Assembly: GCF_002277025.1 (NCBI RefSeq)
Contig: NZ_NIWD01000002.1
Coordinates: forward strand, 404,241-468,240
Length of the DNA stretch: 64,000 bases
Source: Sphingopyxis sp. GW247-27LB
GTDB taxonomy: Bacteria > Pseudomonadota > Alphaproteobacteria > Sphingomonadales > Sphingomonadaceae
Direction: 5' to 3'
In this document: positions 33,141-41,663 of the stretch, piece by piece
Layout of the letters: each line of letters starts with the position of its first letter
Position numbering within the stretch: the stretch's first letter is position 1
Position numbers and translations under genes: made by a program
Notes under the pieces: generated by a model
Seen by the model: only the letters and a program-made list of their open reading frames with translations
Told to the model about the DNA's origin: nothing
Databases searched by the model: none

Positions 33141-34598
33141 ATGATTTCACGCGCTTTCGTCGCTCGGCCGGTCATCGCTGCGCTGACGCTGGTCCTGCTG
33201 AGCGGATGCTCGCTTGCGCCACGTTATGAACGGCCGCCGCCGCCGGTCACCCCCTCCTGGCCGGTCGGCGACGCCTATCTGCCCCAGAGCGAGGCAGATC
33301 TCGCCAGCTTGAGCTTCGATCAGGTGGTCCGCGACGCCCGCCTGCGCCAACTGATCGAGGCCGCGCTTGTCAATAATCGCGACTTGCGTGTGGCGGCCGC
33401 TAATATCGAAGTCGCTCGCGCCCAATATCGCATCCAGCGCGCCGAACTGCTGCCTGTCGTCGCCGCAAACGCCACCGTCGATCGCAATCGCGGCGGCACC
33501 TCGGGCGCGATCGAAAGCGCGACGGATTCCGCGACGGTCTCGACCTTCTACACGGTAAGCGGCGGCATCACCGCGTTCGAGATCGACCTGTTCGGTCGCA
33601 TCCGTTCCTTAAGCGACGCGGCGCTCAACCGGTTTTTCGCCACCGAAGCCGCAGCCCGTGCCACGCGCCTGACCCTGGTCGGCGACATCGCGACTGCCTG
33701 GCTCACCTATGCGGCCGACGAGAGCCTCTATGACGTCGCCTTAGAGACCGAACGCAACGCCCGGCGCAGCGTGGAGCTTACCGGCGCGCGGCTGAGCGGC
33801 GGCATCGCCCCGCGCACCGATCTGCGCCAGGCCGAGCAGATTCTGGCCCAGGCGCAATCTGACCTGGCGGCAAGCCGCACCGCGCTGGCCCGCGACGTCA
33901 ACGCCCTGACCTTGCTGGTCGGCGCGCCTGTCGACGCCGCGCTGCTGCCTGCTTCGATCGAACAGGTTGCTGAGAGCGTGGGCGAAGTGCCCGCCGGGCT
34001 CGATTCATCGGTCCTGCTGCGCCGCCCGGACGTGCTCCAGGCGGAATATCAGCTGCGCGCCGCCAATGCCCGGATCGGCGCGGCCCGCGCGGCGCTGTTC
34101 CCACGGATCTCCCTCACCTCGGCCCTTGGCTTTGCCAGCCCGGCGCTCAGCAGTTTGTTCGCCAATGGCTCGTTCAACTGGTCGGTCGCGCCTAGCGTCG
34201 ACTACAACATCTTCCAGGGTGGGGCAGGCCGCGCCGGCGTGCGCCAGAGCCAGGCGGAGCGCGACGCCGCGCTCGCCACCTATGAAGGCGCGATCCAGAC
34301 GGCATTCCGCGAGGTTGCTGACGCGCTGGCTCGCCGCGGCACCATTGGCGACCAGCTCCGCGCCGATACGTCGCTGGTCGCCGCCGCCCAGGATACCGCC
34401 CGGCTGACCGAGGCACGGTATCGCGGCGGGATCGATCCGTTTCTGACCGTCCTCGACGCGCAACGCTCGCTCTACGCGGCACAGCGCACGCTGGTGACGA
34501 CGCGGCTCATCCGCGCGACAAACCTGGTTACGCTCTACCGTACACTGGGGGGCGATCCTGGACTTGATGGGCGGTCGGACCTGGCAACCGGCAACTGA
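33141..34598 (+). CDS. RND outer-membrane factor (NodT/OprM family) with chimeric N terminus
   Basis: Predicted 485-residue outer-membrane lipoprotein channel. The lipobox is LLSGCSLAPRYERP (cysteine about residue 22), and two OEP repeats fill the rest (about residues 60-260 and 280-480), ending TRLIRATNLVTLYRTLGGD. The first 12 residues, MISRAFVARPVI, look like the beginning of an RND permease (compare MISQPFIARPIL of the permease at 37826) rather than of an OprM signal peptide. This suggests an in-frame deletion that removed a permease gene and joined its start to this gene. The signal peptide still looks functional. Confidence 0.88.
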   Translation: MISRAFVARPVIAALTLVLLSGCSLAPRYERPPPPVTPSWPVGDAYLPQSEADLASLSFDQVVRDARLRQLIEAALVNNRDLRVAAANIEVARAQYRIQRAELLPVVAANATVDRNRGGTSGAIESATDSATVSTFYTVSGGITAFEIDLFGRIRSLSDAALNRFFATEAAARATRLTLVGDIATAWLTYAADESLYDVALETERNARRSVELTGARLSGGIAPRTDLRQAEQILAQAQSDLAASRTALARDVNALTLLVGAPVDAALLPASIEQVAESVGEVPAGLDSSVLLRRPDVLQAEYQLRAANARIGAARAALFPRISLTSALGFASPALSSLFANGSFNWSVAPSVDYNIFQGGAGRAGVRQSQAERDAALATYEGAIQTAFREVADALARRGTIGDQLRADTSLVAAAQDTARLTEARYRGGIDPFLTVLDAQRSLYAAQRTLVTTRLIRATNLVTLYRTLGGDPGLDGRSDLATGN

Positions 34599-34640
34599 CG
34601 GGGACCACCGCGCGGCGGCGACCAATGGCGCCGGGCGGTA

Positions 34641-37600
34641 TCAGTCTGGGCGAAGGTGACCGGCACCATTAACAGTTCCAGCGTCGTCGTTTCTCGCCGT
34701 TCCTCCGCCGAACAGTTTGCGGACGACCACAAAGAATAGCGGAACGAAGAAGATGGCGAGAACGGTGGCGGCGAGCATGCCTCCGATCACGGAGGTGCCG
34801 ATCGCCAGACGGCTCTGTGCGCCTGGACCTGTCGAGAGCGCGAGCGGAAGCGAGCCGAAGATGAAGGCGACGCTGGTCATCAGGATCGGCCGCAGCCGCA
34901 GCCGCGCCGCGTGGACAGCCGCGTCGCGGATGGACTTGCCCGCCTTCTCCGCCTGCTCCGCGAACTCGACGATGAGGATCGCGTTCTTGGCGGACAAGCC
35001 GATGGTGGTGAGCACGCCCACCTGGAAATACACGTCGTTCTCCAGCCCGCGCAGAGCGACAGCCAGCACCGCTCCGACCAGCCCCAGAGGAATGACCATC
35101 AGGACGGAAATGGGGATCGACCAGCTTTCGTATAGGCCAGCCAGGCACAGGAACACGACCAGGATCGAGAGCGCGTAGAGAAGCGGCGCTTGCCCGGCCG
35201 ACAGGCGTTCCTGATAGGAAAGCCCGCTCCAATCCACCGAAGTGCCGGGCACCTGCTCGGCTAACTCGATCATTCTCGCCATCGCCTCGCCGGAGCTTCT
35301 CCCCGGCGCTGGTTGCCCTTGGATCGCGAACGAGGGCAGTCCCTTGAACCGGGTGAGGGTGGCGGGAGCCTGTGACCAGCTCGTCGTGGCGAACGAAGCG
35401 AACGGCGCCATCTGCCCGCCGGCGGTCCGCACATGCCAGTTGCGCAGGTCTTCGGGCGATGCCCGGTATGACGCGTCGCTCTGGACGTAAACGCGCTTCA
35501 CGCGGCCCCGATCAACGAAGTCGTTCACATAGACGCCGCCCCAAGCGGCGGTCAGCGTCTCGTCGACATCGGCTTGATCGATGCCAAGCGCACCAACCTT
35601 GGCCTGATCCACCTCCACTTGCAGGGTAGTCGTATCCTCAAGGTTCCGCAGACGAACGGACGCGAGAACGGGATCGGCCCTGGCGGCCGCGAGGAGCTGA
35701 TCACGACGGGCCTTGAAGGTTTCGCGATCTAAGCCGGCCGCGTTCTGGAACTGCATGGTAAAGCCGGCGCTCTGGCTGAACCCTTGCACTGGCGGTGGCG
35801 TTCGGGCGACCACATCGGCATCGCGTAGCGCCGACAGTTCTTCGGTCGCGCGCTCGGTGATGCCGGTGGCGCTGTGGGCAGTGCCCGCCCGCTCGCTCCA
35901 AGGGGCGAGCTGAAGGAAGCCCTGTCCGACATTCTGACCCGTTCCGCCCGAGCGCGAACCCGTCACGGTGAAGACGCCCTCGACGTTGGCGTTCTCCGGC
36001 CCAAGGAAGTAGCGCTCGACCGCCTCCGCGACTTCCAGCGTACGGGCGGTGGTCGCGCCGGTGGGCAGCGTATATTCGAAAGTCGCCTGCCCCTGATCCT
36101 CAATCGGCAGGAACCCCTTGGGCAGTTGAAGGAAGACGATCATCAGAAGGCCGACGATGCCGGCGTAGCCGAGCAGCGTCACGCCGGGCCGTCGAATCGC
36201 ACCCTCCACCCCCGCCACGTAGCGGATTCGAGTGCGGTCGAAGCGATCATTGAAGCCCGTCCGAAGCCGCGCTGCAATGTGGGCGATGCGACCCGATCGG
36301 CGTTCGGCCGCGTGCGATTCCGGACGCTTGAGCAGGGTGGCCGTGAGCGCCGGGGTGAGGATCAGCGCCACCACGACGGATAGAATCATCGATGAGATGA
36401 TGGTAATCGAGAATTGCCGGTAGATCACGCCGATCGAGCCGCCAAAGAAGGCCATCGGCAGAAACACCGCTGAAAGCACCAATGCGATCCCGATCAGCGC
36501 CGATTGGATCTCGGACATGGAGGCGAGCGTCGCGTCCCGCGGCGAAATGTCGGGATCCTCCTCCATCACACGTTCGACATTCTCGACCACGACGATCGCG
36601 TCATCCACGAGGAGTCCGATCGACAGCACGAGCCCGAAAAGGGTGAGGGTGTTGATCGAGTATCCGAACAACGCGAGCACGCCGAAGGTGCCGAGCAGCA
36701 CGACGGGAACGGCGATGGCCGGGATCAACGTCGCCCGCCAGCTTTGCAGGAACACGAACATGACCACCACGACGAGAACGATCGCTTCGACCAAGGTTTT
36801 GGCCACCGCGCTGACTGACAGGCGGATAAAGACCGTGCTGTCGCGCGGAAACGCATAGCGGAACCCTGATGGAAACGATTGGGCCTGCCGCGCGACCAAC
36901 GCCTTGACGCTATCCGCGGTCGCCAAGGCATCGGCACCGGGCGCGAGTTGGACGGTGATTCCCGCGGCGGGATGACGATTGTAGCGGCTGATCGTCGTAT
37001 AGCTTTCGTTGCCCATCTCGACGCGGGCAATGTCCGACAGCAGCACCTGCGACCCGTCGGTCCGAGTCTTCAGGATGATGTTCCTGAACTCCGCGGGGGT
37101 CGTGAGTCGCGACCTGGCCGTCACGGTCGCGTTCAGCATTTGAGTCCGCGGCGAGGGCTGCCCGCCGATCTGGCCCGCGGCGACTTGCGTGTTCTGCGCT
37201 TCGATCGCCGCAATCACGTCCGAGGGCATGAGCGAGAAGGCGGCGAGCCGGTACGGGTCGAGCCAGATGCGCATGGCGTATTGCGAGCCGAAGACATTCG
37301 TGGAATCGACGCCGGGCAGTCTGGCGATCAGGTCTTGAAGGTTTGACACCAGATAATCGGCTACGTCGCCGTCCGTTTGGCGGTCGGTTTCGTCATAGAT
37401 CGCCAGCAGCAACAGCGTGTCGTCGTTCGACTTGGTAACGGTAAGCCCTTGCTCCTGGACCTCTTGCGGCAGGCGTGAGAGCGCCTGCTGCACCTTGTTC
37501 TGCACCTGGACCTGGGCGATGTCGGGGTCGATATCCTTGTTGAACATCGCCGAGACGGTGACCTGTCCGTCCGAACTCGACGTGGCGGAGAAATAGAGCA

Positions 37601-37826
37601 GTCCGGGCAGGCCGGTGAGTTGCTGTTCGATGATTTGCGTGACGCTGGATTCGAGCGTTTCCGCTGAGGCGCCTGGATAGTGGGCGCGCACATTCACCTG
37701 TGTCGGTGCGATATCGGGATATTGCTCGATCGGCAGGGTGAAGATTGCGCCCGCGCCGGCGAGCATGATCCCGATTGCGATGACCCAAGCGAGGATCGGC
37801 CGGGCGATAAACGGCTGGCTGATCAC
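34641..37826 (-). CDS. RND inner-membrane efflux permease (HAE1 family)
   Basis: Predicted 1061-residue proton-driven drug exporter like AcrB/MexB, with 12 membrane helices and two large periplasmic loops. The start MISQPFIARPILAWVIAIG and the PIEQYPDIAPTQVNVRAHYPGA segment are typical. The helix 4 proton-relay aspartates are in LLVDDAIVVVENV near residue 406, and GFLPIEDQGQATFEYTLP opens the second half. Length matches the family. It is convergent with the adaptor/outer-membrane factor pair, 42 bases apart, instead of lying between them. Confidence 0.95.
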   Translation of the reverse strand: MISQPFIARPILAWVIAIGIMLAGAGAIFTLPIEQYPDIAPTQVNVRAHYPGASAETLESSVTQIIEQQLTGLPGLLYFSATSSSDGQVTVSAMFNKDIDPDIAQVQVQNKVQQALSRLPQEVQEQGLTVTKSNDDTLLLLAIYDETDRQTDGDVADYLVSNLQDLIARLPGVDSTNVFGSQYAMRIWLDPYRLAAFSLMPSDVIAAIEAQNTQVAAGQIGGQPSPRTQMLNATVTARSRLTTPAEFRNIILKTRTDGSQVLLSDIARVEMGNESYTTISRYNRHPAAGITVQLAPGADALATADSVKALVARQAQSFPSGFRYAFPRDSTVFIRLSVSAVAKTLVEAIVLVVVVMFVFLQSWRATLIPAIAVPVVLLGTFGVLALFGYSINTLTLFGLVLSIGLLVDDAIVVVENVERVMEEDPDISPRDATLASMSEIQSALIGIALVLSAVFLPMAFFGGSIGVIYRQFSITIISSMILSVVVALILTPALTATLLKRPESHAAERRSGRIAHIAARLRTGFNDRFDRTRIRYVAGVEGAIRRPGVTLLGYAGIVGLLMIVFLQLPKGFLPIEDQGQATFEYTLPTGATTARTLEVAEAVERYFLGPENANVEGVFTVTGSRSGGTGQNVGQGFLQLAPWSERAGTAHSATGITERATEELSALRDADVVARTPPPVQGFSQSAGFTMQFQNAAGLDRETFKARRDQLLAAARADPVLASVRLRNLEDTTTLQVEVDQAKVGALGIDQADVDETLTAAWGGVYVNDFVDRGRVKRVYVQSDASYRASPEDLRNWHVRTAGGQMAPFASFATTSWSQAPATLTRFKGLPSFAIQGQPAPGRSSGEAMARMIELAEQVPGTSVDWSGLSYQERLSAGQAPLLYALSILVVFLCLAGLYESWSIPISVLMVIPLGLVGAVLAVALRGLENDVYFQVGVLTTIGLSAKNAILIVEFAEQAEKAGKSIRDAAVHAARLRLRPILMTSVAFIFGSLPLALSTGPGAQSRLAIGTSVIGGMLAATVLAIFFVPLFFVVVRKLFGGGTARNDDAGTVNGAGHLRPD

Positions 37827-38041
37827 GAGGCCACGGCCTTGATACGACCGCGACGAACGCCTCTTCGGTTCTGGCTGTCAATCCCGCTTACTGAGGAACT
37901 CGGCGGCACGGTCAAAATGATGCTGTCCTCAAATGGCGGGTGTAGCGTTAGAGGAAGATGCGCAGCGCCGACCGCTCGAAAACCGAGAATCGTGCCATCG
38001 CGTAGCCGTCGCCGAGGAGGGGCCAGATCCCGCGCGACGCG

Positions 38042-38305
38042 AGCGCAAGCGAGTATGGCGAGTTCGCGACCTGCGGGGTCGGCCTTTTGGCGGAGATCGA
38101 GAGGTGAAGGGCCGCGGACAAGGTCAGCTTCACCGAGTGGGAGAGAATTGATCGCGATCTGGAGAAGCTGACTGTGTGGCTTGCCAAGATCGAGGCGCAC
38201 GAGTTCTTTTCTCTGGCGAACATCACGATTGAGCGGCAGCCTTGCTGGCGAACGGCCGCTGAATTGGCACGCGCCAGAAACAAATCGCATGAACATGAAC
38301 CATAA
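38042..38305 (+). pseudogene. Relic of chrB (chromate resistance regulator)
   Basis: One frame of this stretch encodes SEYGEFATCGVGLLAEIER, an in-frame TGA at 38105, then KVSFTEWERIDRDLEKLTVW and LAKIEAHEFF, ending at a TAA at 38303-38305. This matches the central helical part of ChrB N-terminal domains from memory, where an EYxEF...LAEIERE segment precedes EEDLEKLxRWLxKIxxRDFF. No start codon or N-terminal half was found, and the C-terminal domain is absent. It is therefore a decayed fragment lying between the RND permease and the second regulatory cassette. Confidence 0.55.
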
Positions 38306-38318
38306 ATGGCAGCGAAAG

Positions 38319-38390
38319 CTGACGGCAATCTGACCGACCTCTGCAGTCCCCTCGCGTGCGCCCTAAGCGGCCACGTCAGGCTAGCGTCAG
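38319..38390. promoter_or_regulatory. Bidirectional regulatory cassette, copy 2
   Basis: CTGAC half-sites at 38319 and 38330 and GTCAG half-sites at 38375 and 38386 repeat the arrangement of 31532-31602, again 11 bases apart within each pair and about 55 bases between pairs. CACGTCAGGCTxGCGTCAG is shared nearly exactly. The right pair points at the glycosyltransferase gene. The left pair points toward the RND permease across the chrB relic. Confidence 0.6.
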
Positions 38391-38500
38391 TAAAGGCGCG
38401 TACCGGCGCTGGGATGAGAGACGAAGAATGTAGCCCATTATCCAGCTATCCGTGCCAATCTGAGTGGTTGTCGCGGACAAGCACTGGTCAATCGCCGAGA

Positions 38501-39661
38501 GTGAGGGTGGGGGCGCGACGAGTTGCGCTCTTTTCCGGTAATTACAATTGCGTGCGCGACGGTGCGAACAATGCGCTCAACCGCCTCTGCGAACATCTGC
38601 AATGGTGCGGCGCGTCGGTTCGGGTCTATTCCCCGACCAATCGAACTCCGGCATTTGCCCCTGCTGGTGAACTGATCTCAGTGCGGTCGGTCCACATCCC
38701 TGGGCGCTCCGAATACCGCTTCGGGCTCCCCCTCTCCCGAACGCTTCGTGCAGACATTGTGACGTTCGCCCCCAACATAATTCACGTCTCGGCGCCCGAT
38801 GCGTTGGGCTGGAGCGCTCAAACGCTTGGGCGACAGCAAGGTGTCCCTGTCGTCGCAAGCTTGCATACAAGATTCGAGACCTATCTGACATATTACGGCC
38901 TAAACTTCGCCCGACGATGGGTAGAATATTATTTGCGATCGTTTTACAGTCGTTGCGACCTGGTCTTGGCTCCGACCCCGCCTCTTGCCGATGAGCTGCG
39001 TCGGTTTCTTCCGGAAGAGCAGGTCGCGGTCTGGAGTCGTGGTGTCGACGAGTCGACTTTTTCACCCAGCCGTCGGGATATGTGTTGGAGGCGCGGCCTG
39101 GGGTATTCGGACGACGAGCCGATCATCCTTTTTTTCGGTCGATTGGTTCGAGAGAAAGGCATCGCGACCTTCGCCAAGATTGTATCTTTAATCCGGTCAG
39201 CCGGCCTGCCGGTGCGACCCTTAGTGATTGGAGCAGGCCCCTCGCGGGCCGAGATGGCTCGGCTGGTAGGCGACGCCGTCTTTACCGGCCACTTGGAAGG
39301 GCACGAGCTCGGGCGCGCCGTCGCATGTGCCGACATCCTTCTGAATCCCAGCACCACAGAGGCATTTGGCAATGTCAATCTGGAAGGAATGGCGTCGGGC
39401 CTTGTGGTCGTCAGTGCCGACGTCGCAAGCGCCAGGGCCCTGATCGAAGATTCCAAGACTGGTTTCCTTGTCGATCCACACAGCACCCAATGCTTCGCTT
39501 CCTTGCTGATCAGACTGATGCAGAATCCTTCGTGCCGTCAGCACATCGCGCTCGCCGCTGTCCGGGCAGCCGCTCAACGTGGTTGGCCAACGGTGCTCGA
39601 TCAGGTGCTGAAAGCATATGATCGCACGGTTTCATATCACCCCCACCCAGTCCAATGTTGA
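38501..39661 (+). CDS. Family 4 glycosyltransferase (SqdX/MgtA-like)
   Basis: Predicted 386-residue cytoplasmic or membrane-associated GT-B enzyme. The N-terminal motif RVALFSGNYNCVRDGANNAL and the donor-side motif EAFGNVNLEGMASGLVVV (EX7E type, near residue 290) are characteristic, with FFGRLVREKG between. Relatives transfer sugars onto diacylglycerol-type lipids, so a glycolipid product is likely but the donor is unknown. The frame is open back to 38306, but that part contains the regulatory repeats; GTG 38501 (or 38507) places the start just before RVALFSG. It overlaps the next gene by seven bases. Confidence 0.82.
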   Translation: MRVGARRVALFSGNYNCVRDGANNALNRLCEHLQWCGASVRVYSPTNRTPAFAPAGELISVRSVHIPGRSEYRFGLPLSRTLRADIVTFAPNIIHVSAPDALGWSAQTLGRQQGVPVVASLHTRFETYLTYYGLNFARRWVEYYLRSFYSRCDLVLAPTPPLADELRRFLPEEQVAVWSRGVDESTFSPSRRDMCWRRGLGYSDDEPIILFFGRLVREKGIATFAKIVSLIRSAGLPVRPLVIGAGPSRAEMARLVGDAVFTGHLEGHELGRAVACADILLNPSTTEAFGNVNLEGMASGLVVVSADVASARALIEDSKTGFLVDPHSTQCFASLLIRLMQNPSCRQHIALAAVRAAAQRGWPTVLDQVLKAYDRTVSYHPHPVQC

Positions 39662-40392
39662 GCGGTCCTACCATCATGGTGATGAAATCCGTTGCTCATA
39701 CCAGCGCTCAAAGAAGGCTAATCCTATTTGGCTTCCTCTTCCTGTCCGCGTTCACTGCAAAGGCGCTGGGGCTGGATCCAATAAAGTTGATCAGCGCGAT
39801 TCAATCAAACCAAAATTACTTAGCTGCTGCATTCGAAAGCAACCCGTTGCCGCTTTTGTCGATCTTCGTTTTTCTGCACATTTTAGCTCTGACTTTATCT
39901 CTACCTGGAGCGGTTCTCCCTTTTTGCGTCGTCGCGGGCGCGATTTTCGGTCCACTTTGGGGCTCGGTTATAATAGTTGCCTCACTGACCGTCGGCGATA
40001 GTTTAGGCTTTTTGGTGGCCCGCCACCTTTTGAGGGATTGGATTCGAGAACGCTGCTCCAAGCAACTGACTTACATCGAACGCGAAATCTCAAGCAATGG
40101 AGCGCTCTACCTCCTTTCCCTTCGTCTCTCAGCAGCCGTTCCATTCTTCGTGATTAATGTCGGCATGGCGCTTACACGCATGCGCTTACGGATATTCGCC
40201 CCAGTAAGTCTCCTTGGGCTGATTCCGTCATCCATTTTGTATGTTAATGCGGGATCTAAAGTCGCAGTCATCCGCACACCTGCTGATGTGCTTTCTCCAC
40301 AATTGATCATCTCGCTGGTGCTCCTCGGCGTGCTTCCGCTGCTCATGAAAGCTCTGCTTTCGCGAACCTGGTCGAAACACGTCTCGCGTTAG
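39655..40392 (+). CDS. TVP38/TMEM64 (DedA superfamily) membrane protein
   Basis: Predicted 245-residue inner-membrane protein with about five to six hydrophobic segments. The VTT-domain signature is present: LTLSLPGAVLPFCVVAGAIFG near residue 80, SLTVGDSLGFLVARHLL near residue 110, and RLSAAVPFFVINVGMALTRM near residue 160. Members of this superfamily act as lipid scramblases or carriers. It overlaps the glycosyltransferase by seven bases, implying joint action on a membrane lipid. Its base composition is lower in GC than the flanking chromosome. Confidence 0.85.
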   Translation: MLSGPTIMVMKSVAHTSAQRRLILFGFLFLSAFTAKALGLDPIKLISAIQSNQNYLAAAFESNPLPLLSIFVFLHILALTLSLPGAVLPFCVVAGAIFGPLWGSVIIVASLTVGDSLGFLVARHLLRDWIRERCSKQLTYIEREISSNGALYLLSLRLSAAVPFFVINVGMALTRMRLRIFAPVSLLGLIPSSILYVNAGSKVAVIRTPADVLSPQLIISLVLLGVLPLLMKALLSRTWSKHVSR

Positions 40393-40735
40393 GTTTGCGA
40401 TTGGTGAGGCATGTCGCCTGACTTACAGTCGCCGAGGCGGAGCACGTCGATTTGCCTTAAGGTCCGCCACGAGCTGAACGTGGCCCGGCAAAGAGCGGAA
40501 CCCCGACTCCAACGGCGCCACAAGTCACACGGCGAGCACCATGCCTCACACTGCCTGAGTGCCGCCGGGCTTACCGACAGTGCTGGCAGGCAGGCGTGGC
40601 GCCCGACCTGATCTGATCTTGACCGGGCGTTCGCCGCATCCTGTCCCCACAAAGTCGGCGTGTCAGGAAGTGGTCAGCAAAGAGCGCCAACTCCGGCGAA
40701 CCGGAATCTCGCGAATTGCATGAGGCAGTCAGAAT
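40393..40735. other. Intergenic region before the methyltransferase-like gene
   Basis: About 340 bases with no convincing gene on either strand. The right end holds the GTCAG pair listed separately. The rest contains small scattered inverted repeats but no transposase or RNA gene that I can recognise. Confidence 0.45.
40662..40677 (+). promoter_or_regulatory. GTCAG direct repeat (third site)
   Basis: GTCAG at 40662-40666 and 40673-40677, again 11 bases apart, oriented toward the gene at 40736 and about 60 bases from its start. It matches the half-sites of the two bidirectional cassettes but lacks the opposed CTGAC pair. Confidence 0.5.
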
Positions 40736-41611
40736 ATGGGTTCACAAACAGTCGACGGCGCTATCGCCATTGAGGTGAGGTGGAGCAACTTGCTCGCAGC
40801 GAAGGTGTGGATTGTCACGACCCGCGCCTTATTGCGCCTCCTGTGGTCTGCCGATCGAATGGTCCGTCATATGATCCCTCTGCGAGGAATACGGACCAAA
40901 CTGGATTGCTATAGGAGGGCAGATCACGACCTGCGGCATCTCGCTGATTTGCTGCGAATTTCGATTAGCGAGCTGCCTCCTACAGGCAATTGCGCTGGAG
41001 CACCCGATTTTCTCTTGTTGCTCGCGCGAGCGGTTCTCACGGAACGTCCTGAGGTGATTGTCGAATTCGGGTCCGGTGTATCCACATTCGTGCTCGCAAA
41101 GTGTCTGGAGATGAACGGGACCGGCCGCCTGATTAGTTTCGACCATAGCCCGGCATTTGCTGAGCTCACGCGGCGTCAGCTCGAACGCCAGCGGCTGTCG
41201 GCGGACATTCGTGTCGTCCCGCTGCGACCTTCCGAGAGCGCGGACCATCCCGGCTTCTGGTATGATGCGAACGACCTTCCCCACGCCATTGATCTTATCA
41301 TAGTTGATGGTCCGCCAGCATCGCTGCATCCTGAAACGAGAGGCAGTGCCGGGCCTGCGACCTTTGCCAAGCTTCGCAATGGCGGCATGGTGTTACTGGA
41401 CGACGCCCATCGGTCTGGAGAGCGCAAAATCCTCTCGCGCTGGCGCCGTGCATACCCGGACATCGAATTTTCCAATGTCGACACGATGAAGGGTACTGTT
41501 GTGGGGCGTAGGATCGGGGACGGGTTTAGCAGCGAGATTAGGAGCGCTCGGCAGAGATCGGCGCCGGGTGAGACTATTGAAACCGCTGCAAAAGGTGCTT
41601 TGGTGCTATAA
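40736..41611 (+). CDS. Class I SAM-dependent methyltransferase-like protein
   Basis: Predicted 291-residue protein. A basic, partly hydrophobic N terminus (residues 1-60) may attach it to the membrane. The Rossmann-type core has motif I VEFGSGVSTFVLAKCLEMNG near residue 105, an acidic strand end RLISFDHSP, the DLIIVDGPP segment near residue 183 and GMVLLDDAHRSGE near residue 219. These fit a methyltransferase fold, but the substrate is unknown and catalysis is not proven. It precedes the two-component system by 52 bases and likely belongs to the same transcript. Confidence 0.65.
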   Translation: MGSQTVDGAIAIEVRWSNLLAAKVWIVTTRALLRLLWSADRMVRHMIPLRGIRTKLDCYRRADHDLRHLADLLRISISELPPTGNCAGAPDFLLLLARAVLTERPEVIVEFGSGVSTFVLAKCLEMNGTGRLISFDHSPAFAELTRRQLERQRLSADIRVVPLRPSESADHPGFWYDANDLPHAIDLIIVDGPPASLHPETRGSAGPATFAKLRNGGMVLLDDAHRSGERKILSRWRRAYPDIEFSNVDTMKGTVVGRRIGDGFSSEIRSARQRSAPGETIETAAKGALVL

Positions 41612-41663
41612 ATCGGGTTCAATGCTGTTCGCGTAGGGCAGGTAATGATGTGAGCGGAACTCG

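Noticed and set aside
38306..38500. In-frame 5' extension of the glycosyltransferase
   Set aside because: It contains the GTCAG and CTGAC sites and probably the promoter, and the added residues do not resemble the family N terminus.
40389..40652. 87-codon minus-strand open frame between the TVP38 and methyltransferase genes
   Set aside because: Cysteine- and arginine-rich composition with no ribosome-binding site or family match; it overlaps the end of the TVP38 gene.
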